DNA of 64,000 nucleotides from Prevotella dentasini JCM 15908 (GCF_000614065.1 NZ_BAKG01000002.1:1-64000), one strand, 5' to 3'; shown: positions 46,667 through 58,707, numbered from the stretch's first letter. Program-made: numbers and translations. Notes: a model not told the origin generated them from the letters alone.

Positions 46667-47185
46667 ATGAAGAAAGAAGTAAAAGATACGATTATCACTG
46701 AACTCGGTGAGAACTTGAAAAACTTTCCGCATTTTTATCTGGTAGATGTTTCTGGATTAAATGCTGAAGCTACAAGTGCTCTTCGTCGTAAGTGTTTCAA
46801 GAGCGAGATAAAGATGGTTGTTGTGAAGAATACCCTTCTTCACAAAGCTTTCGAAGCTTCTGAAATTGATTTTGAGCCTCTCTATGGTTCTTTGAAGGGC
46901 AGTACGGCTGTTATGTTTACAATGACAGCAAATGTACCGGCTAAGTTGCTGAAGGAATATAGCAAGGAAGGTATTCCTGCCCTTAAGGCTGCTTATGCTG
47001 AAGAGTCTCTCTTTGTCGGTGCAGACAAGCTCGAAGAACTTGCAGCTCTTAAGAGCAAGAACGAACTTATTGCCGATGTTGTGGCTTTGCTGCAGTCTCC
47101 GGCAAAGAACGTTGTTTCTGCTCTTCAATCTGGCGCAAACACCATTCATGGTGTGCTGAAGACTTTAGGCGAGCGTCCTGAATAA
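46667..47185 (+). CDS. rplJ: Ribosomal protein uL10
   Basis: 172-aa stalk base protein that binds L7/L12 dimers through its C-terminal helix. The N-terminal part FPHFYLVDVSGLNAEATSAL and EIKMVVVKNTLLHKAFEASE fit the family. Complete, 18 bp after rplA. Confidence 0.96.
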   Translation: MKKEVKDTIITELGENLKNFPHFYLVDVSGLNAEATSALRRKCFKSEIKMVVVKNTLLHKAFEASEIDFEPLYGSLKGSTAVMFTMTANVPAKLLKEYSKEGIPALKAAYAEESLFVGADKLEELAALKSKNELIADVVALLQSPAKNVVSALQSGANTIHGVLKTLGERPE

Positions 47186-47241
47186 AACCAATAAAGTCAA
47201 CAAGTACATTAACAAACGAAACAAATAAATATTAGAATAAA

Positions 47242-47618
47242 ATGGCAGACATTAAAGCTATTGCAGAAGAATTAGTAAATCTTACTGTTAAGGAAGTAAA
47301 TGAGTTGGCAACAGTCCTGAAGGACGAGTATGGAATCGAGCCTGCTGCTGCAGCTGTTGCAGTTGCTGGTCCTGCTGCTGCTGGTGGTGCAGCTGCTGCT
47401 GAAGAGAAGACAGAGTTTGATGTAGTCCTCGCTGATGCAGGTGCAAGCAAGCTGAAGGTAGTTAAGGCCGTTAAGGAGGCTTGTGGCCTTGGCCTGAAGG
47501 AAGCTAAGGATCTTGTAGATGGTGCTCCTTCTACTCTGAAGGAAGGTCTTTCTAAGGATGAGGCTGAAAACTTGAAGAAAACTATTGAGGCTGAAGGTGC
47601 AAGGTAGAGCTGAAGTAA
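47242..47618 (+). CDS. rplL: Ribosomal protein bL12 (L7/L12), frameshifted at the 3' end
   Basis: 125-aa stalk protein. The N-terminal dimerisation part ([20 protein letters not shown]), the alanine-rich hinge and the C-terminal domain ([31 protein letters not shown]) are all present. The raw frame stops at 47607 as AEGAR. Adding one G between 47601 and 47602 gives AEGAEVELK and a TAA at 47616-47618, the normal C-terminus. A missing base in so conserved a gene points to a consensus error. Confidence 0.95.
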
Positions 47619-47701
47619 TCGCTTCTGCAAGGGCAGAAACTGATAATAAATTATGTACACGTACTATTATTAAGAGTAATAGCCCGTATTTAAAACAATA
47701 T

Positions 47702-47739
47702 GGTTAGGATTTACCAAGTAGGTGAGTCCTAACCTTTTT
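47702..47739 (+). terminator. Attenuator hairpin between rplL and rpoB
   Basis: ggttagga (47702-47709) pairs with tcctaacc (47727-47734), followed by TTTTT. Partial termination here is the known way of lowering rpoBC relative to ribosomal protein output in other bacteria. Confidence 0.75.
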
Positions 47740-47822
47740 GTGTCTTTTGACACTTTTATTGAATTTCTTGTCCATTGACCCGACTGGGTCTTATAAAACT
47801 GACTCTATTTCAAAATCATTAT

Positions 47823-50800
47823 ATGGCAACAGAGAATAAACCAAGAATAAACTTCGCTAGCGTTCAGAATCCGTACCCGTATCCGGATTTTCTCGACCAA
47901 CAGTTGAAGTCCTTCCGCGATTTCTTGCAGTTGGACACCCCGCCCGAGGAGCGCAAAAATGATGGTCTTTACAAGGTTTTTGTAGAGAACTTTCCAATTA
48001 CCGATACACGTAATAATTTCGTGTTGGAGTTTCTTGACTACTATATAGATCCACCGCGCTATACCATTGACGAATGTCTGGAGCGTGGTCTAACTTATAG
48101 TGTGCCCTTGAAGGCGAAGATGAAGCTGTATTGTACAGACCCCGATCATGAGGATTTTGGAACATTCATTCAGGATGTCTTCCTTGGTACAATTCCCTAT
48201 ATGACCAGTAACGGTACCTTTGTTATCAATGGTGCCGAACGTGTCGTTGTGTCACAGTTGCACCGCTCTCCCGGTGTATTCTTCGGACAGGGAGTCCACG
48301 CTAACGGTACGGTGCTTTATAGTGCACGTATTATTCCATTCAAGGGATCTTGGATAGAGTTTGCTACGGATATAAACAATGTAATGTATGCATACATTGA
48401 CCGTAAGAAAAAATTACCGGTAACAACAATGCTTCGTGCCATCGGTTTTGAAAGCGACCGTGATATTCTTCAAATTTTTGACCTTTGTGAAGAGGTGAAA
48501 GTGAATAAGAAGAACATCAAGGCTGTTTTGGGTCGTAAACTTGCTGGCAATGTAATGAAGAGCTGGAACGAAGACTTTGTTGATGAAGATACGGGAGAAG
48601 TTGTTTCTATTGAGCGTAATGAAGTAGTTGTTGAGCGTGAGACGGAAATTGATGAGGACAACATGGATGCTATCCTTGACAGCGGTGTCTCTTCCATTCT
48701 TCTTCACAAGGACGAGGATGCTGCCAACAAGTACTCTATTATTTTCAATACTCTGGCGAAGGATCCGAGCCACTCAGAAATAGAGGCTGTCAATTATATT
48801 TATCGTCAGTTGCGTAATGCTGACGCTGTTGACGATGCCAGTGCACGCGAAGTGTTCCAGAATCTTTTTTTCTCAGACAAGCGTTACGACCTTGGCGAAG
48901 TAGGTCGCTACCGTATCAATAAAAAGCTTGGTCTTGATACTGATACGGATGTTCGTGTACTTACGAAGGACGATATTATTGAGATTATCAAGTATCTCAT
49001 TAATCTGATTAATTCCAATGCTACTGTTGATGATATTGACCATTTGTCCAACCGTCGTGTGCGTACTGTTGGCGAGCAGTTGGCTAATCAGTTCTCCATC
49101 GGGTTGGCACGTATGAGCCGCACTATCCGCGAGCGTATGAATGTTCGTGATAATGAAGTGTTCCAGCCGACCGACTTGATTAATGCAAAGACTATTTCAA
49201 GCGTCATCAATTCGTTCTTTGGTACAAATCCGTTGAGCCAGTTTATGGATCAGACCAATCCTCTTGCTGAGGTAACGCATAAGCGGCGTCTTTCTGCTCT
49301 CGGTCCCGGTGGCCTCTCACGTGAGCGTGCAGGCTTTGAGGTTCGAGACGTACACTATACACACTATGGCCGCCTTTGTCCAATTGAGTCTCCTGAAGGC
49401 CCGAACATCGGTCTGATTTCTTCTCTCTGTCTATATGCGAAGATTAATGACCTTGGTTTCATCGTAACCCCTTATCGTAAGGTAGAGAATTCTATAGCGG
49501 ATTTGGATAATAGCCATGTCGTTTATCTTACCGCTGAAGAGGAGGAAGAGAAACTTATCGGTCAGGGTAATGCGCCTTTGAATCCAGATGGTTCCTTTAT
49601 CCGTGATAGAGTGAAATGCCGTCAAGATGCAGACTACCCTGTAGTAGCCCCCAATTTGGTTTCTCTGATGGACGTTTCCCCACAGCAGATAGCTTCTGTT
49701 TCTGCAGGTCTTATCCCGTTCTTGGAGCACGATGACGGACACCGTGCACTGATGGGATGTAACATGATGCGTCAGGCTGTACCTTTGCTCCATAATGATG
49801 CACCTATTGTGGGTACAGGCTTGGAAAAGCAGGTGTGCGAGGACTCTCGCACAATGATTATGGCAGAGGGCGAAGGCGTTATAGAATATGTTGACGCAAC
49901 AACTATCCGTATTCTCTATGACCGTACGGACGATGAAGAGTTTGTCAGCTTTGAGCCGGCATTGAAGGAATATCGTATTCCTAAGTTCCGCCGTACCAAC
50001 CAGAATATGGTAATAGACCTTCGTCCAATCTGTGATAAGGGACAGCGCGTAAAGAAGGGCGACATTCTCACCGAGGGTTATGCGACAGAGAATGGTGAGT
50101 TGGCACTTGGCCGTAACCTGCTCGTTGCCTACATGCCTTGGAAGGGATACAATTATGAGGATGCTGTTGTCATTTCCGAGCGTATGGTACGTGAAGACGT
50201 ATTGACTTCAGTTCACGTAGATGAGTATTCTCTCGAAGTTCGTGAAACCAAGCGTGGCGTTGAGGAATTTACGGCAGACATTCCAAACGTTAGTGAGGAA
50301 GCTACCAAGGACCTTGACGACAATGGTGTTATCCGTATAGGCGCACGTGTAGAACCGGGCGACATTATGATTGGTAAGATTTCTCCGAAGGGGGAGAGTG
50401 ATCCTTCACCAGAGGAGAAGCTGCTCCGTGCTATTTTTGGCGACAAGGCTGGTGATGTGAAGGATTCTTCCTTGAAGGCCAATCCGTCCTTGAGTGGTGT
50501 TGTTATAGACAAGAAACTCTTTGCTCGTGCCATCAAGACCCGTGAAAGCAAGCGTCAGGACAAGGTTACTCTTGCCAAGATTGACGAGGAACAGGAGGCT
50601 AAGATTAATGACCTGAAGGACTTGCTCGTTGATAAGCTCTTGACTCTTACCGAAGATAAGGTTTCTCAGGGTATCAAGGATTATTCTAATGCCGAGATTA
50701 TTACAAAGGGCAGCAAGTTCAGCATGGCTGCTCTGAAGAATCTTGATTATGAAGGAATCCAGTCAAATGGTTGGACTGACGACGAGCATACCAATACGCT

Positions 50801-51630
50801 GATTCAGCACCTGATTATGAACTTCATTCGCAAGTACAAGCAGATGGATGCGGAGCTGAAGCGTAAGAAGTTTGCCATTACTATCGGAGACGAACTCCCA
50901 TCGGGGGTTCTCCAGATGGCTAAGGTTTATATTGCCAAGAAACGTAAGATTCAGGTAGGAGATAAGCTGGCAGGTCGTCATGGTAATAAGGGTATCGTGT
51001 CTAAAGTTGTACGTACCGAGGATATGCCATTCTTGGAAGATGGCCGTCCTGTAGACTTGGTCTTGAACCGATGGGTGTGCCTTCTCGTATGAACCTTGGT
51101 CAGATTTTCGAGGCTATCCTTGGTGCTGCTGGTCGTAACCTTGGCGTCAAGTTTGCTACTCCTATTTTTGACGGTGCCAAACTTGCCGACTTGAAGGAAT
51201 GGACAGATAAGGCAGGTTTGCCCAATCTCTGTTCTACATATATCTATGATGGCGAGACGGGTGAGAAGTTCGATCAGCCTGCGACTGTGGGTATTACTTA
51301 CTTCTTGAAGCTCGGCCACATGTAGAAGACAAGATGCACGCGCGCAGTATTGGTCCGTACTCTCTTATTACCCAGCAGCCGCTTGGTGGCAAGGCGCAAT
51401 TTGGTGGTCAGCGTTTCGGAGAAATGGAAGTCTGGGCTATAGAAGCATTTGGAGCATCTCATGTCCTTCAGGAGATTCTGACAATCAAGTCCGATGATGT
51501 TGTGGGGCGTTCAAAGGCTTACGAGGCTATCGTCAAGGGCGAGCCAATGCCGAATCCGGGTATTCCGGAGTCGTTGAACGTGCTTCTGCACGAACTCCGT
51601 GGTCTTGGCCTGAGTATCAAACTTGATTAA
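47823..51630 (+). CDS. rpoB: RNA polymerase beta subunit, two frameshifts
   Basis: 1269 aa after correction. Landmarks are [20 protein letters not shown] at the start, the rifampicin region ([20 protein letters not shown], then [20 protein letters not shown]), [20 protein letters not shown], and [20 protein letters not shown] near the C-terminal clamp. One C is missing near 51068 (restoring [15 protein letters not shown]). One G is missing near 51322 (restoring [19 protein letters not shown]). Both changes remake universally conserved residues, so the gene must be intact in the living cell. ATG 47823 is preferred to the 16-residue longer start at 47775. rpoC follows after 28 bp. Confidence 0.97.
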
Positions 51631-51658
51631 TACGTACACCCCAAAATAGAAGTAAAAC

Positions 51659-54600
51659 ATGGCTTTTAAGAAAGATAATAAAGTTAAGAGTAATTTCAAC
51701 AAGATTACGATTGGTCTGGCTTCACCCGAGGAGATTCTTGAAAACTCGTATGGTGAGGTTACCAAGCCGGAGACCATTAACTACCGTACCTATAAACCGG
51801 AGCGCGACGGCCTTTTCTGCGAGCGTATCTTCGGTCCTACCAAGGACTACGAATGTGCCTGTGGCAAGTATAAGCGTATTCGCTATAAGGGTATCGTCTG
51901 CGACCGATGTGGTGTAGAGGTTACCGAGAAAAAGGTACGTCGTGAGCGTGCCGGACATATTGAGCTTGTTGTGCCAGTTGCACATATCTGGTATTTCCGA
52001 AGTCTTCCAAACAAGATAGGCTATCTGTTAGGTATTCCAACAAAGAAGTTGGATGCTGTGGTCTACTACGAAAAGTACATTGTCATTCAACCGGGTGTAG
52101 TAGAGGGGATGAAGAATTCCGAGACAGAGGAAGAGCTGAATGGCTCGCACAAGTTCGATCTTCTTTCTGAGGAAGAGTATCTTGATATTCTTGACAATCG
52201 TCTACCCGAAGGCAATGAGCGTCTTGATGATTCGGATCCGAAAAAGTTCATCGCCAAGATGGGTGCAGAGGCTGTCTACGATCTCTTGACGGGCATTGAT
52301 CTTGACCGTCTTGCAGGCGAACTTCGCGACCGTGCAACTACCGATTCCAGTCAGCAGCGCAAGACCGAAGCTCTGAAGCGGCTTCAAGTAGTGGAGGCTT
52401 TCCGTCAGTCGGAGGGTATCAATAGGCCGGAGTGGATGATTATGAAGATTATTCCTGTAACCCCGCCTGAGCTTCGTCCGTTGGTTCCATTGGATGGTGG
52501 CCGTTTTGCCACTTCTGACCTCAACGATCTCTATCGTCGTGTAATCATTCGTAATAATCGTTTGAAGCGACTGATGGAAATCAAAGCCCCAGAGGTAATT
52601 CTCCGTAACGAGAAGCGTATGCTTCAGGAGGCTGTTGATTCGCTCTTTGACAACAGTCGCAAGTCTTCGGCTGTCAAGAGTGAAAGCAACCGTCCGCTAA
52701 AGTCTCTTTCCGATTCTTTAAAGGGCAAGCAGGGGCGTTTCCGTCAGAACCTCCTTGGTAAGCGTGTCGACTATTCTGCACGTTCAGTTATCGTCGTTGG
52801 TCCTGAATTGAAAATGGGTGAGTGCGGTTTGCCGAAGCTGATGGCTGCCGAACTCTATAAGCCGTTCATCATCCGTAAACTCATTGAACGCGGTATAGTG
52901 AAGACGGTGAAGAGTGCAAAGAAAATTGTAGACCGTCGCGAGCCGGTTATTTGGGATATTCTCGAAAATGTAATGAAGGGACATCCCGTTTTGCTTAACC
53001 GTGCCCCGACACTCCACCGTCTCGGTATCCAGGCATTCCAGCCAAAGCTCATAGAGGGCAAGGCTATCCAGCTCCATCCATTGGCTTGTACGGCGTTTAA
53101 TGCCGACTTTGACGGCGACCAGATGGCTGTTCACCTTCCGTTGAGCAATGAGGCTGTACTTGAAGCGCAGATTCTGATGCTTCAGAGTCATAATATCCTC
53201 AACCCTGCTAATGGCGCACCTATTACCGTTCCTTCACAGGATATGGTGCTTGGTCTTTATTATATTACCAAGATTCGTCCGGGTGCCAAAGGCGCAGGCC
53301 TGACTTTCTACGGTCCGGAAGAGGCCATCATTGCCTATAACGAAAAGAAATGCGACCTCCACGCTCAAGTAAAGGTTGTTGTAGACGATTTGGTGGACGG
53401 AAAGATAGAGAAGCGTCTTGTTGAGACCTCTGTTGGTCGTGTTGTTGTCAACCAGATTGTGCCTACCGAGATAGGCTACTTTAATGGTATTATCTCCAAG
53501 AAGTCGCTACGTGGTCTTATTGCCGACGTTATTAAGGCAGTTGGTATGGCACGGGCCTGTGCATTCCTTGATGGTATTAAGAATCTTGGTTACCGCATGG
53601 CATACGTTGCAGGTCTTTCTTTCAACCTTGACGATATCATTGTGCCTGTTGAAAAGAAAGACATTGTAAGCAAGGGACAAGACGAGGTTGATCAGGTAAG
53701 GGCTAACTACGAAATGGGCTTCATTACCGATAAGGAACGTTACAATCAGGTTATTGATGCGTGGACACACGTCAACAACAACCTGAAGCAGAGCGTGATG
53801 AAGCACATGATTGAGGACGACCAAGGATTCAATGCCGTATATATGATGCTCGACTCTGGTGCCCGTGGCTCTGCCGACCAGATTGCACAGCTTGCAGGTA
53901 TGCGCGGCTTGATGGCAAAGCCCCAAAAAGCAGGTGCCGAAGGTGCGCAAATCATTGAGAACCCTATCATCTCCAACTTTAAGGAGGGTATGTCCGTGTT
54001 GGAATACTTCATTTCTTCTCACGGTGCACGTAAAGGTCTTGCCGATACGGCTATGAAGACTGCCGATGCCGGATACCTCACTCGTCGTTTGGTAGACGTA
54101 TCCCATGATGTCATCATTAACGAGGAGGATTGTGGTTCTCTCCGTGGTCTTGAGTGCCGTGCATTGAAGAATGGTGATGAAATTATTGCCAGTCTCTATG
54201 AGCGAATCCTCGGCCGTGTGTCTGTTCACGATGTGATTAATCCGACAACGGGCGAGCTGATTGTTGCTGCCGGTGAAGAAATTACCGAGCCTAAGGCGAA
54301 AGCCATAGACGAGTCTCCGTTGGAGATGGTTGAGATTCGTTCTGTACTGACCTGTGAGAGCAAAAAGGGTGTATGTATGAAGTGTTACGGCCGCAACCTT
54401 GCTTCTGCCCGTATGGTACATCTTGGTGAGGCTGTCGGTGTCATTGCTGCCCAAGCCATCGGTGAGCCGGGTACACAGCTGACTCTCCGTACTTTCCACG
54501 CCGGTGGTGTGGCTGGTAACGCTGCTGCCAATGCGACGATTACAGCCAAGAACGAGGCGAGGATAGAATTTGACGAGCTTCGCACCGTGCCGTTTGTGGA

Positions 54601-56029
54601 CGATGAGGACAAGGAGTGCCAGAAGGTTGTAAGCCGTCTTGCCGAAATCCGCTTTGTCGACCCGAACACGGGTATCGTTCTTGTCAACGACAACGTGCCT
54701 TATGGTAGCTCGCTGTATTTCAAGAGTGGCGATGTTGTCAAGAAGGGCGACGTTATCTGTAAGTGGGACCCGTTCAATGCCGTTATCGTCAGCGAATATG
54801 CCGGTGTGCTCCGTCTTCACGATGTGGTTGACGGTGTTACCTATAAGGCTGAGACTGATGAAGCTACCGGTCTTACCGAGCGTATCATTACCGAGTCCCG
54901 CGACAAGGCAAAGGTTCCTACGGTAGACATCGTGAAGCCGGGTGCGAAGAAAGGTCCCGACAATCAGTACGCTTCCGAAGATATTCTCGGCACATACAAC
55001 CTTCCCGTAGGCGGACACTTGGAGCAGATTGTTCAGGATGGTGCAGAAATCAAGACGGGTACAACTCTCGTCAAGATTCCGCGTACCGTTGGTGGTGCCG
55101 GTGATATTACTGGAGGTCTTCCACGTGTTACCGAGTTGTTCGAGGCTCGTAACCCGTCGAATCCGGCTATTGTTTCAGAAATCGATGGCGAGGTTACAAT
55201 GGGCAAGGTAAAGCGTGGTAACCGCGAGATTATCGTAACGTCCAAGACAGGCGAGCAGCGCAAGTATCTTGTAAGTCTTGCCAAGCAGATTCTGGTACAG
55301 GAGCACGATGCCGTCCGTGCCGGAACACCTCTATCTGATGGTATCACAACACCTGCCGACATTCTTTCCATCAAGGGTCCTACGGCTGTACAGGAGTATA
55401 TCGTCAACGAGGTGCAGGATGTTTACCGTCTGCAAGGTGTGAAGATTAACGACAAGCACTTCGAGATTATCGTTCGTCAGATGATGCGCAAGGTCCGCAT
55501 CGACGATCCGGGCGATACAACATTCTTGGAGCAGGAGCTTGTTGATAAACTCGACTTTGCGGATGAGAACGACCGTATCTGGGGTAAGAAGGTTGTTACC
55601 GACCCGGGCGACTCTGAGACCTGCTATAAGGGACAGATACTCTCTGTCCGCAAGTTGCGCGACGAGAACTCTGCCCTCAAGCGACGCGACCTTAAGCTCG
55701 TTCAGGTGCGCGATGCAGTACAGGCTACAGCTACCCAGATGCTTCAGGGTATCACCCGTGCAGCCCTTGGAACGAAGAGCTTCATGAGTGCCGCCTCTTT
55801 CCAAGAGACGACCAAGGTGCTCAACGAGGCTGCTATCCGCGCTAAGAGCGACCAGCTCGAAGGCATGAAGGAGAATGTTATCTGTGGCCATCTTGTTCCT
55901 GCCGGTACCGGCCTTCGCCAGTGGCAGAAACTCATCGTCGGTTCAAAGGAAGAGCACGTGCGTATGGAAGCCAATAAGAAAAATGTTCTTGACTTTGCAG
56001 ACCAAGAGGTGGAAGTTGTGAAGGATTAA
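51659..56029 (+). CDS. rpoC: RNA polymerase beta-prime subunit
   Basis: 1456-aa catalytic subunit, frame intact over 4.3 kb. The N-terminal zinc cluster ([20 protein letters not shown]) is followed by [20 protein letters not shown]. The magnesium site is [14 protein letters not shown]. The bridge-helix area is IISSHGAR style ([20 protein letters not shown]). The second zinc cluster is [15 protein letters not shown], then [16 protein letters not shown]. The absence of any frameshift here shows that the sequence errors are clustered elsewhere. Confidence 0.98.
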   Translation: MAFKKDNKVKSNFNKITIGLASPEEILENSYGEVTKPETINYRTYKPERDGLFCERIFGPTKDYECACGKYKRIRYKGIVCDRCGVEVTEKKVRRERAGHIELVVPVAHIWYFRSLPNKIGYLLGIPTKKLDAVVYYEKYIVIQPGVVEGMKNSETEEELNGSHKFDLLSEEEYLDILDNRLPEGNERLDDSDPKKFIAKMGAEAVYDLLTGIDLDRLAGELRDRATTDSSQQRKTEALKRLQVVEAFRQSEGINRPEWMIMKIIPVTPPELRPLVPLDGGRFATSDLNDLYRRVIIRNNRLKRLMEIKAPEVILRNEKRMLQEAVDSLFDNSRKSSAVKSESNRPLKSLSDSLKGKQGRFRQNLLGKRVDYSARSVIVVGPELKMGECGLPKLMAAELYKPFIIRKLIERGIVKTVKSAKKIVDRREPVIWDILENVMKGHPVLLNRAPTLHRLGIQAFQPKLIEGKAIQLHPLACTAFNADFDGDQMAVHLPLSNEAVLEAQILMLQSHNILNPANGAPITVPSQDMVLGLYYITKIRPGAKGAGLTFYGPEEAIIAYNEKKCDLHAQVKVVVDDLVDGKIEKRLVETSVGRVVVNQIVPTEIGYFNGIISKKSLRGLIADVIKAVGMARACAFLDGIKNLGYRMAYVAGLSFNLDDIIVPVEKKDIVSKGQDEVDQVRANYEMGFITDKERYNQVIDAWTHVNNNLKQSVMKHMIEDDQGFNAVYMMLDSGARGSADQIAQLAGMRGLMAKPQKAGAEGAQIIENPIISNFKEGMSVLEYFISSHGARKGLADTAMKTADAGYLTRRLVDVSHDVIINEEDCGSLRGLECRALKNGDEIIASLYERILGRVSVHDVINPTTGELIVAAGEEITEPKAKAIDESPLEMVEIRSVLTCESKKGVCMKCYGRNLASARMVHLGEAVGVIAAQAIGEPGTQLTLRTFHAGGVAGNAAANATITAKNEARIEFDELRTVPFVDDEDKECQKVVSRLAEIRFVDPNTGIVLVNDNVPYGSSLYFKSGDVVKKGDVICKWDPFNAVIVSEYAGVLRLHDVVDGVTYKAETDEATGLTERIITESRDKAKVPTVDIVKPGAKKGPDNQYASEDILGTYNLPVGGHLEQIVQDGAEIKTGTTLVKIPRTVGGAGDITGGLPRVTELFEARNPSNPAIVSEIDGEVTMGKVKRGNREIIVTSKTGEQRKYLVSLAKQILVQEHDAVRAGTPLSDGITTPADILSIKGPTAVQEYIVNEVQDVYRLQGVKINDKHFEIIVRQMMRKVRIDDPGDTTFLEQELVDKLDFADENDRIWGKKVVTDPGDSETCYKGQILSVRKLRDENSALKRRDLKLVQVRDAVQATATQMLQGITRAALGTKSFMSAASFQETTKVLNEAAIRAKSDQLEGMKENVICGHLVPAGTGLRQWQKLIVGSKEEHVRMEANKKNVLDFADQEVEVVKD

Positions 56030-56059
56030 CCCTCCTTCCTTTATATAATTATGATTAAG

Positions 56060-56090
56060 GGGTTCACGGTTATTCCGTGAACCCTTTTTT
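56060..56090 (+). terminator. Terminator of the rpoBC operon
   Basis: gggttcacgg (56060-56069) pairs with ccgtgaaccc (56075-56084), followed by TTTTTT. Confidence 0.92.
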
Positions 56091-56774
56091 GTTTCTGTGG
56101 GTTGTATGGGATATGGGTCTGAGTACTGTCCTGTAAAAATGTGTAAGTCCCTTTTCTGGATAATGCCATGCCGGCAAACGAATATAGGGACAACCACCGT
56201 GTCTATCCGTTAAGCACGTAACGAATACGGACAGAGCGGTATGTGGTAATGCAGACAAGGCATGGTCTGTTCCCCTTACGTTAATGTGAGATTATGCAAA
56301 TGTGAGGATGCGAAAGTAATTCTTTCCGTTATTCTTTAGATTCTCCGTTAAAATGTTGATGCTGTGGTGCCCTATGAGGATGGCATTGTATGGTGAAGGC
56401 TCGTTCGGCTAACGGCAACGCCTGTTTCATCGTGCGAAACGGGCACTTTGGCAAGGTGAAAACGGTACTTTTGTTGGCTGATTCCTATCTGTTTGTAAGT
56501 CAGTAGTTTATGGATTTGTTGCAGAAATGATGGCAATGGAGGATAATTTGAGAGTATTCTATCGAGTTGCACGGCTGTGCAGAGGCTCCTTGTCTGTCTA
56601 TGCCATGACTTAGCAAGTGGAAATGCCTGTTTCGTTCATGCCCAATGAAGTTGATGGGTGGGGTATAGCTGTGTGGTTGTTTTCTTCCGTGCATCTCTTT
56701 TTTCAATACCGTTGAAATGATGGAAAAGTAATTGTGTCGGACGCGATATAATGTTAACGGATGTTGGATTGGAC
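56091..56774. other. Long intergenic region, no gene seen
   Basis: About 680 bp with only short, uncharacteristic frames on either strand. It contains repeat locus 4 (56433-56472) and an operator half-site gcgatata at 56743-56750. I find no RNA gene I can name. Confidence 0.55.
56433..56472. repeat. Dispersed repeat locus 4
   Basis: gtgcgaaacgggcactttg (56433-56451) and ggtgaaaacggtacttttg (56455-56473) are two direct copies of the same core as at 3765, 14730 and 28949, slightly decayed (gtacttt for gcacttt) and not forming a long hairpin. Confidence 0.7.
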
Positions 56775-56792
56775 TATATCGCAGGCGATATA
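56775..56792. promoter_or_regulatory. Upstream operator palindrome (ATCGC-N2-GCGAT)
   Basis: tatatcgcaggcgatata is a perfect 8-bp inverted repeat with a 2-nt centre. It is 43 bp, centre to centre, upstream of the matching site in the dps promoter, about four helical turns. A half-site gcgatata occurs at 56743-56750. Confidence 0.65.
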
Positions 56793-56818
56793 TCTTAAGA
56801 TGAGTTAATTGTTTGTTT

Positions 56819-56855
56819 GTATCGCTTGCGATGTAAAAATATTATTCTACCTTTG
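56819..56855 (+). promoter_or_regulatory. Promoter and operator of the peroxide-defence cluster
   Basis: TTG at 56826-56828 and TACCTTTG at 56848-56855 (19-bp spacing) form the promoter. The palindrome atcgcttgcgat at 56821-56832 covers the -33 TTG, so a bound regulator would block polymerase. OhrR, encoded downstream, is the natural candidate. Confidence 0.68.
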
Positions 56856-56933
56856 CATTATCAAAAGAAGACTGACAGTAGTCTTGACAACATGACAGAC
56901 AGATAAATTAGAAAAATCAAAAATAAAACAATT

Positions 56934-57389
56934 ATGGACGCGAAGAAATCTATTGAAGCATTACAGTTCTTTATCACAGGCCTTACAAACGGTGCTTTTG
57001 CGCACCTCGTACAGGGCAAGCATTTCGAGTCGTTGGGATTCAGCAAACTCGGTGAGAAGTACATCGGCCACTACGATGAGGAAATGGGATGGGTGAAGAA
57101 GTTCATGGAGCGCATCAACGATCTTGGAGGAACGGTGAAAATCGAGAATCAGACAGGCCGCAATCTTGTAAAGGATCCTGTAGAGTATATCAAGGCCGAC
57201 CTCGAAATCCAAAAGAAAGGTGTAGCAATGCTTTACGACTGTGTGAAGGGACTGGCTGACGACCCCACTACCTACGACGTAATGAAGGCTTATCTCGCTG
57301 ATGAGGAGGAAGACCTCTATTGGAGTCAGGAGCAGTTGGAGATGATAGAGATGATTGGCCGTCAGAACTGGTTGGTAAAGCAGCTCTAA
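56934..57389 (+). CDS. Ferritin-like (Dps/bacterioferritin type) protein
   Basis: 151-aa four-helix protein. Candidate iron ligands lie in HLVQGKHFESLGFSKLGEKY and IGHYDEEMGWVKKFMERIND (Glu and His as in ferroxidase sites), then DEEEDLYWSQEQLEMIEMIG. It has the length of Dps or bacterioferritin chains. I cannot decide between Dps, DPS-like and bacterioferritin without a profile. It should store iron and detoxify peroxide in the cytoplasm. It is the first gene behind the double operator and precedes a glutathione peroxidase gene. Confidence 0.8.
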   Translation: MDAKKSIEALQFFITGLTNGAFAHLVQGKHFESLGFSKLGEKYIGHYDEEMGWVKKFMERINDLGGTVKIENQTGRNLVKDPVEYIKADLEIQKKGVAMLYDCVKGLADDPTTYDVMKAYLADEEEDLYWSQEQLEMIEMIGRQNWLVKQL

Positions 57390-57596
57390 GTCAAACGTAA
57401 CTTTGTCCTTCTGCTGCATAAAGCTTGCCGAGATTGTGAATATGACACATCGGGGCAAAGGTCAGACACTGGCAGCGGCAGGACGAATTTATAGTAGACA
57501 TAGACAAACAATGCAGGAAAGCTATATTCGGATGCAATAGGTCTTGGACCATGAAGTATCACTAAACGATGTAAAATATAAAAAGCGAAGCAAATT

Positions 57597-58145
57597 ATGG
57601 CAACAATTTTCGATTTCAATCTGAAAGACAAAAAAGGCAACGAGGTAAGTCTCGATACATATAAGGGCAAGGTGCTCCTTATCGTCAATACCGCCACGGG
57701 CTGTGGGTTCACACCTCAGTATGAGGAGTTGGAAGCTATCTACCATCGGCAGAGGGAGAGGGGCTTGGAGATTCTCGATGTGCCCTGCGACCAGTTCGGC
57801 CATCAGGCACCGGGTTCGGATGAGGAAATCCATGAGTTCTGTACGATGAAGTTCGGTACGGATTTCCCACAGTTCAAGAAGAGCAACGTCAACGGTGCCG
57901 ACGAGCTGCCTCTCTATACTTGGCTAAAGAGTCAGAAGGGCTATGCAGGCGGTGCATACTCCGAAAAGCAGGCAGCCGTCATGGAAGACCTCTACAACAA
58001 GGCCAACACGGAGCCACGCAAGAAGGACGATATTCAGTGGAACTTTACCAAGTTCCTTATCAGCCGCGACGGTGAGGTGATTGCCCGCTTTGAGCCGACC
58101 ACTGACCTCAAGGAAGTGGAGAAGGTTATAGAAGCACAGCTCTAA
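57597..58145 (+). CDS. Glutathione peroxidase family thiol peroxidase
   Basis: 182-aa enzyme that reduces hydroperoxides. The peroxidatic cysteine is in IVNTATGCGFTPQYEELEAI. The conserved LDVPCDQFGHQAPGSDEEIH holds the glutamine, and WNFTKFLISRDGEVIARFEP holds the Trp-Asn pair. A second cysteine (EFCTMKFG) suggests a thioredoxin-dependent two-cysteine mechanism, as in many bacterial members. It sits between the ferritin-like gene and ohrR. Confidence 0.93.
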   Translation: MATIFDFNLKDKKGNEVSLDTYKGKVLLIVNTATGCGFTPQYEELEAIYHRQRERGLEILDVPCDQFGHQAPGSDEEIHEFCTMKFGTDFPQFKKSNVNGADELPLYTWLKSQKGYAGGAYSEKQAAVMEDLYNKANTEPRKKDDIQWNFTKFLISRDGEVIARFEPTTDLKEVEKVIEAQL

Positions 58146-58260
58146 GAATAGATAACGACACATAAATGGAATGGGACAGCCGTGCGGAACATTTACCGAC
58201 GGCTGTCCTTTTGCTGTTTTCGCAACAGCACGGCTAACGAAGAAATATACTATACGGATA

Positions 58261-58707
58261 ATGGCATACGAACAACTGAAACTTGACAATCAACTTTGCT
58301 TTCGTCTCTACACGGCCTCGCGCCTCATCAATCAGGCCTATGAGCCTTTCCTGCGTCCACTGGGCATCACCTACACGCAGTATCTTGTGATGATGGTGTT
58401 GTGGGAACAGGACGAGCAGCCGGTCAACGATATAGGCAAGCGGCTGCTTCTCGGGGTCAACACCATCTCGCCCCTCATCAAGCGCATGGAGAAACTTGGA
58501 CTTCTCTCGCGTCGGGAGGGCGAGACCGACAAGCGGCAGCAGATAGTTTTTCTCACCCCCAAGGGAAAGGAACTCAGGCGCAAGGCGGCCGATGTGCCCA
58601 GATGTATGGCTGACGGATTCCACTCGTGCAATATTGATGTAGGCCGTCTTGTCGCCATAGCTCCAGTTCTCGATGATTTGATAGGGAAGATGTCGGAGAG
58701 GGCTTAG
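58261..58707 (+). CDS. ohrR: MarR-family organic-hydroperoxide sensor OhrR
   Basis: 148-aa repressor. The N-terminus QLKLDNQLCFRLYTASRLIN contains the single reactive cysteine of OhrR proteins, in the usual LDNQLCF setting. The winged helix-turn-helix reads VNDIGKRLLLGVNTISPLIK, then LLSRREGETDKRQQIVFLTP. Oxidation of that cysteine releases DNA. No ohr gene is next to it; instead it lies behind glutathione peroxidase and a ferritin-like gene. ATG 58261 begins at the family N-terminus, although the frame is open to 58171. It probably binds the palindromes at 56775-56832. Confidence 0.9.
   Translation: MAYEQLKLDNQLCFRLYTASRLINQAYEPFLRPLGITYTQYLVMMVLWEQDEQPVNDIGKRLLLGVNTISPLIKRMEKLGLLSRREGETDKRQQIVFLTPKGKELRRKAADVPRCMADGFHSCNIDVGRLVAIAPVLDDLIGKMSERA

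Noticed and set aside
47823-51630. rpoB, fusA, priA and others as pseudogenes or programmed frameshifts
   Set aside because: Each break is repaired by one base in a short run and rebuilds invariant residues; essential genes cannot be broken, and no slippery-site pattern is shared.
53507-55018. 503-codon minus-strand frame opposite rpoC
   Set aside because: rpoC is certain, and the antisense frame has no recognisable residues.
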